From Omphalotus guepiniiformis (taxonomy: Eukaryota; Basidiomycota; Agaricomycetes; Agaricales; Omphalotaceae): a DNA stretch of 64,000 nt. Both the position numbers and the translations under genes were made by a program. How positions within the stretch are numbered: position 1 is the first letter of the stretch; each line of letters opens with the position of its first letter. Shown piece after piece: positions 61,569 through 64,000 of this stretch. The stretch lies in the NCBI GenBank assembly GCA_028554645.1, contig JAQOOI010000062.1:496001-560000 (forward strand). Reading direction: 5' to 3'. The notes beneath the pieces were generated by a model, which was not told where the DNA came from, searched no databases, and saw nothing but the letters and a program-made list of their open reading frames with translations.

Positions 61569-63017
61569 ATGGTCAACTTTACGATTCTCGCAGGCGGGTT
61601 TGCAGTACCTGGATTCATTGCGACGTATGTTTTCAATAATGAAACTAGTAATTTGGCTTTGGTCGAGACGAGTCCTACCGGTGATAATCCTTCGTGGATT
61701 GCTTCGCATCCTCAGAATTCTAGTATACTCTAGTGCGTTTTCTTCGACTGCTACCCTCTTACTTGTATTGACCTTGGAACTTGTAGCGCGGTCAACGAAG
61801 TACAGACAATAGGCAGCTTGCAGTCGTTCACTGTACAATCAAATGGCTCGGTTTCGTTGGTCGATACTGTGTCCACAGGTGGCATTGGTCCGACGTTTAC
61901 GAATCCGTTGTCCACAGGCGAGGTGTCTGGCATGAATGTGAGTTTCATAGCGCATAGTACCCCGGAATATTATCTCATTTTTCTCCTACTTGTAGTTCGG
62001 ATCACCCAACTGCTCTTTCGTTGCTACACAACCAGATAACCCTCTACAATTCGAAACAGACTCCCCTGTTGTTGCTTTTCCTGTACCTGAAGGTGCCAAA
62101 TCGAATCCTCATATGTCGTTGGAATATAATGGTGAAATATTCGTGCCGGATTTGGTATGGTTTTTCTTCCGTACGAAAATGGTTTATTTTTTTAATATGT
62201 TGTTTCTACACCATAGGGAGGAGATAAGATTTGGCGGATAGTCAATGATGGTGCTCCAGGAAAGTTCAAAGTACAGGGTCAGATTAATATCGATCCGGGT
62301 ACTGGACCGCGGCATATCGCCATCTACAGTACGCTGATTTGTGTATCAAATTTCCATGACTGTCTTCTCATATTTCTGCACCCTTTAGATAACATCCTCT
62401 TCACCGTGCACGAGACCGTATCCACATTGACTGCTCAACCTATCCCGGAGGCTCCAAACGGCACCACACTCCCTCTCATAGCCAATGTCACAACTTTCCC
62501 TGATAATGCTCCTGCAGGCGCGAAATTCGCCGCTGCGGAGATTCTTATATCTACTCCTACCGACAAGTTCCCGAACCCGATTATTTATGTTAGTAATCGC
62601 AATATTGGAGATGTTGTTGATCCCAATGGCGATACTATTGCTGTTTTCGAGTTTCAAAATACTACTTCCACCAGCAGCGGCAGTAGTGCTCAAGTCAGCT
62701 CGACGTGTTTGACGAATGCGAAGCGGATGAAACGCGCGAGGAAGCATGTTGGTGTGAGCGATTATCTGCGGAGGGACTCTCAAGAAGGTGGTTTCAATCT
62801 TCTTGCGCAAGTACCTACTGGTCTTCAACAAATTCGTAGTATGGCGTTGGGGAAGGTTGAGGATGGGAGTGATGAGTTTATTGTTGCTGGTGCTAATACT
62901 GTTGGTGGGGTTGCTATACTCCAGCGGTTTGATGGGGGGAGAAATTTGACGTTGGTGGGGAGTGATACGCAGGTTGATAATAGGACGAGTTTTGTTTTCG
63001 TTCCTGGGTTGTTGTAG
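61569..63017 (+). CDS. Lactonase family seven-bladed beta-propeller protein (YbhE/Pgl-like)
   Basis: Resembles fungal lactonase-domain proteins related to 6-phosphogluconolactonase YbhE. Landmarks: an early strand with VNFTILAGG, then NPSWIASHP, YAVNEVQTIGSLQSF, NPHMSLEYNGEIFVPDLGGDKIWRI restored across an intron near 62155-62217, GPRHIAIYDNILFTVHE near 62310-62410, PIIYVSNRNIGD, and GLQQIRSMALG near the end. No strong signal peptide is evident, although residues 5-19 are moderately hydrophobic. About five exons. A basic loop KRMKRARKH interrupts one blade. The substrate is unknown; the family includes lactonases and non-enzymatic members. Confidence 0.78.
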
Positions 63018-63533
63018 GGATGGATGCAAGACTACGTGACTACGACTACGACTACGAGGGTCTGGAGGGTTGGAGCTGCTAGCTGCAGCGCAGCTTTGTT
63101 TGCATTGGGGTTCTTAGAGGGATTGGGACGTAATGTCGGTTGGACACTTGTTATATATGATCTCTTACTGTAATTCATGATTTCATGTGTTGGGCTAATA
63201 ATGTGTATTTTTATAGTAATGCCAATGTCATTCATTCATCATACTTTCACGATAGCGCGCGTTGGCACAAAAGCACAAAGGCAAACGATTGGTGGACTCT
63301 CTCTCTTGATCTCATGGCCAAGACTCTTCACACGGGAAACGTTTAGCGCTAGCGGACGCGTTTCCCAAATTCTGATGATTACTGTACAATGGCCAACGTA
63401 CATTTCTCAGCAAAAGCTCTTTTTGTGGTGTGTCATCCATTTCTGGTTGGTAAGAAACCTCCCAACCCTTCCCAACCCAACTACAGTAGTTCTTTTATGA
63501 AATATGGATGACGCCACCTATAGGAAGGAAAGG
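63018..63533. other. Intergenic, no gene seen
   Basis: 3' region of the propeller gene, with a short GACTAC repeat around 63033-63053, and the upstream region of the dehydrogenase. Confidence 0.5.
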
Positions 63534-63542
63534 TATATAAAG
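63534..63542 (+). promoter_or_regulatory. TATA box of the short-chain dehydrogenase gene
   Basis: TATATAAAG, 110 bases before the ATG at 63652. The leader contains four tandem CACACT units at about 63620-63643. Confidence 0.65.
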
Positions 63543-63651
63543 AGAGGTCGAAGGTGCCCTCTTCTGACAAGTTCTTTGTTCTTTGTTCACATTCACACCT
63601 CAGTAACAGTTCTTTTGTTCACACTCACACTCACACTCACACTGCTCGACG

Positions 63652-64000
63652 ATGTCACCTGCTAGTGCCACTGATGATGCTCAGATCTACCTTATTACTG
63701 GTGCTAACCGAGGAATAGGTTAGTCTTTCTTCGATCCTCCTTCATTGAACCCGAGGTGCCGCTGAGCGCACCATACTAAACTCGAACTCGAATCAATCCA
63801 CTCACAGGTCTCGCCCTCACAAACGAGCTAGCCACCAACCGCCCCAACACCATCGTAATAGCCGGTGCCCGAGATCCATCCAACGCGACCGAATTGAAAA
63901 AGTTGGCAGAATCCCACCCGGGGAAAATCGATATTGTGAAATACGTATCTGGGGACGTAGAAGGAAATAAAGCGCTGGCGAAGGAAGTGGGGGATAAGTA
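63652..64000 (+). CDS. Short-chain dehydrogenase/reductase, 5' part only
   Basis: Only the N-terminal part is in the window; the gene runs off the right edge. The Rossmann cofactor motif TGANRGIG is split by the first intron (donor after 63718, acceptor near 63808). ELATNRPNTIVIAGARDP then matches the second strand and loop of classical SDRs of the sniffer/CsgA-like type, which prefer NADP(H). The Ser-Tyr-Lys active site lies beyond the window. The substrate cannot be inferred. Confidence 0.85.

Noticed and set aside
62385..63029. 214-codon minus-strand frame
   Set aside because: Antisense of the last exon of the lactonase-like gene, which has family motifs on the plus strand.

Overview
This is nuclear DNA from a filamentous fungus, most likely a mushroom-forming basidiomycete (Agaricomycetes). 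Genes are compact and split by many 50-70 base GT-AG introns. The content also fits: a secreted class II-like heme peroxidase, a basidiomycete-style O-methyltransferase, a cyanovirin-N homolog, a Ser/Thr-rich Kre9-like surface protein, an F-box protein and a full RNAi Argonaute. I saw no tRNA, rRNA or CRISPR array. Coordinates for spliced genes run from start codon to stop codon; where I traced exon phases by eye I say so.

Left part (1-30.5 kb): an Argonaute with its slicer residues intact; a small six-exon gene of unknown function on the opposite strand; an FAD monooxygenase of the salicylate hydroxylase type; about 3.5 kb with no confident gene; a secreted peroxidase with a clear TATA box; an M28-family membrane carboxypeptidase; and an 8 kb ZNFX1-like helicase (CCCH fingers, SF1 helicase, NFX1 fingers, RZ-type finger). 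The helicase converges on an AGC protein kinase gene, which shares a 292-base divergent promoter with mitochondrial dihydrolipoyl dehydrogenase. Argonaute and a ZNFX1/Hrr1-type helicase act together in small-RNA pathways elsewhere, and here they lie about 13 kb apart.

Middle part (30.5-50 kb): an O-methyltransferase, a GPI-type surface protein with a GC-AG intron, a 1423-residue chromodomain / disordered / coiled-coil / zinc-finger protein, a cyanovirin-N homolog with a helical tail, and a dimeric alpha/beta-barrel protein. About 5.3 kb follows with no confident gene; it contains a small inverted-repeat element and microsatellites.

Right part (50-64 kb): an F-box protein; a carboxymuconate cyclase-like seven-bladed propeller; an Arg/Ser-rich protein; the mRNA export factor GLE1; proteasome subunit beta-4; a second lactonase-like propeller; and the start of a short-chain dehydrogenase that runs off the window. 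Several intron or leader C-homopolymers (11 to 22 bases), always on the sense strand, are a distinctive local feature. The best candidates for something new are the chromodomain protein, the spliced unknown gene at 5.0-6.0 kb, the Argonaute/ZNFX1-like neighbourhood and the inverted-repeat element.
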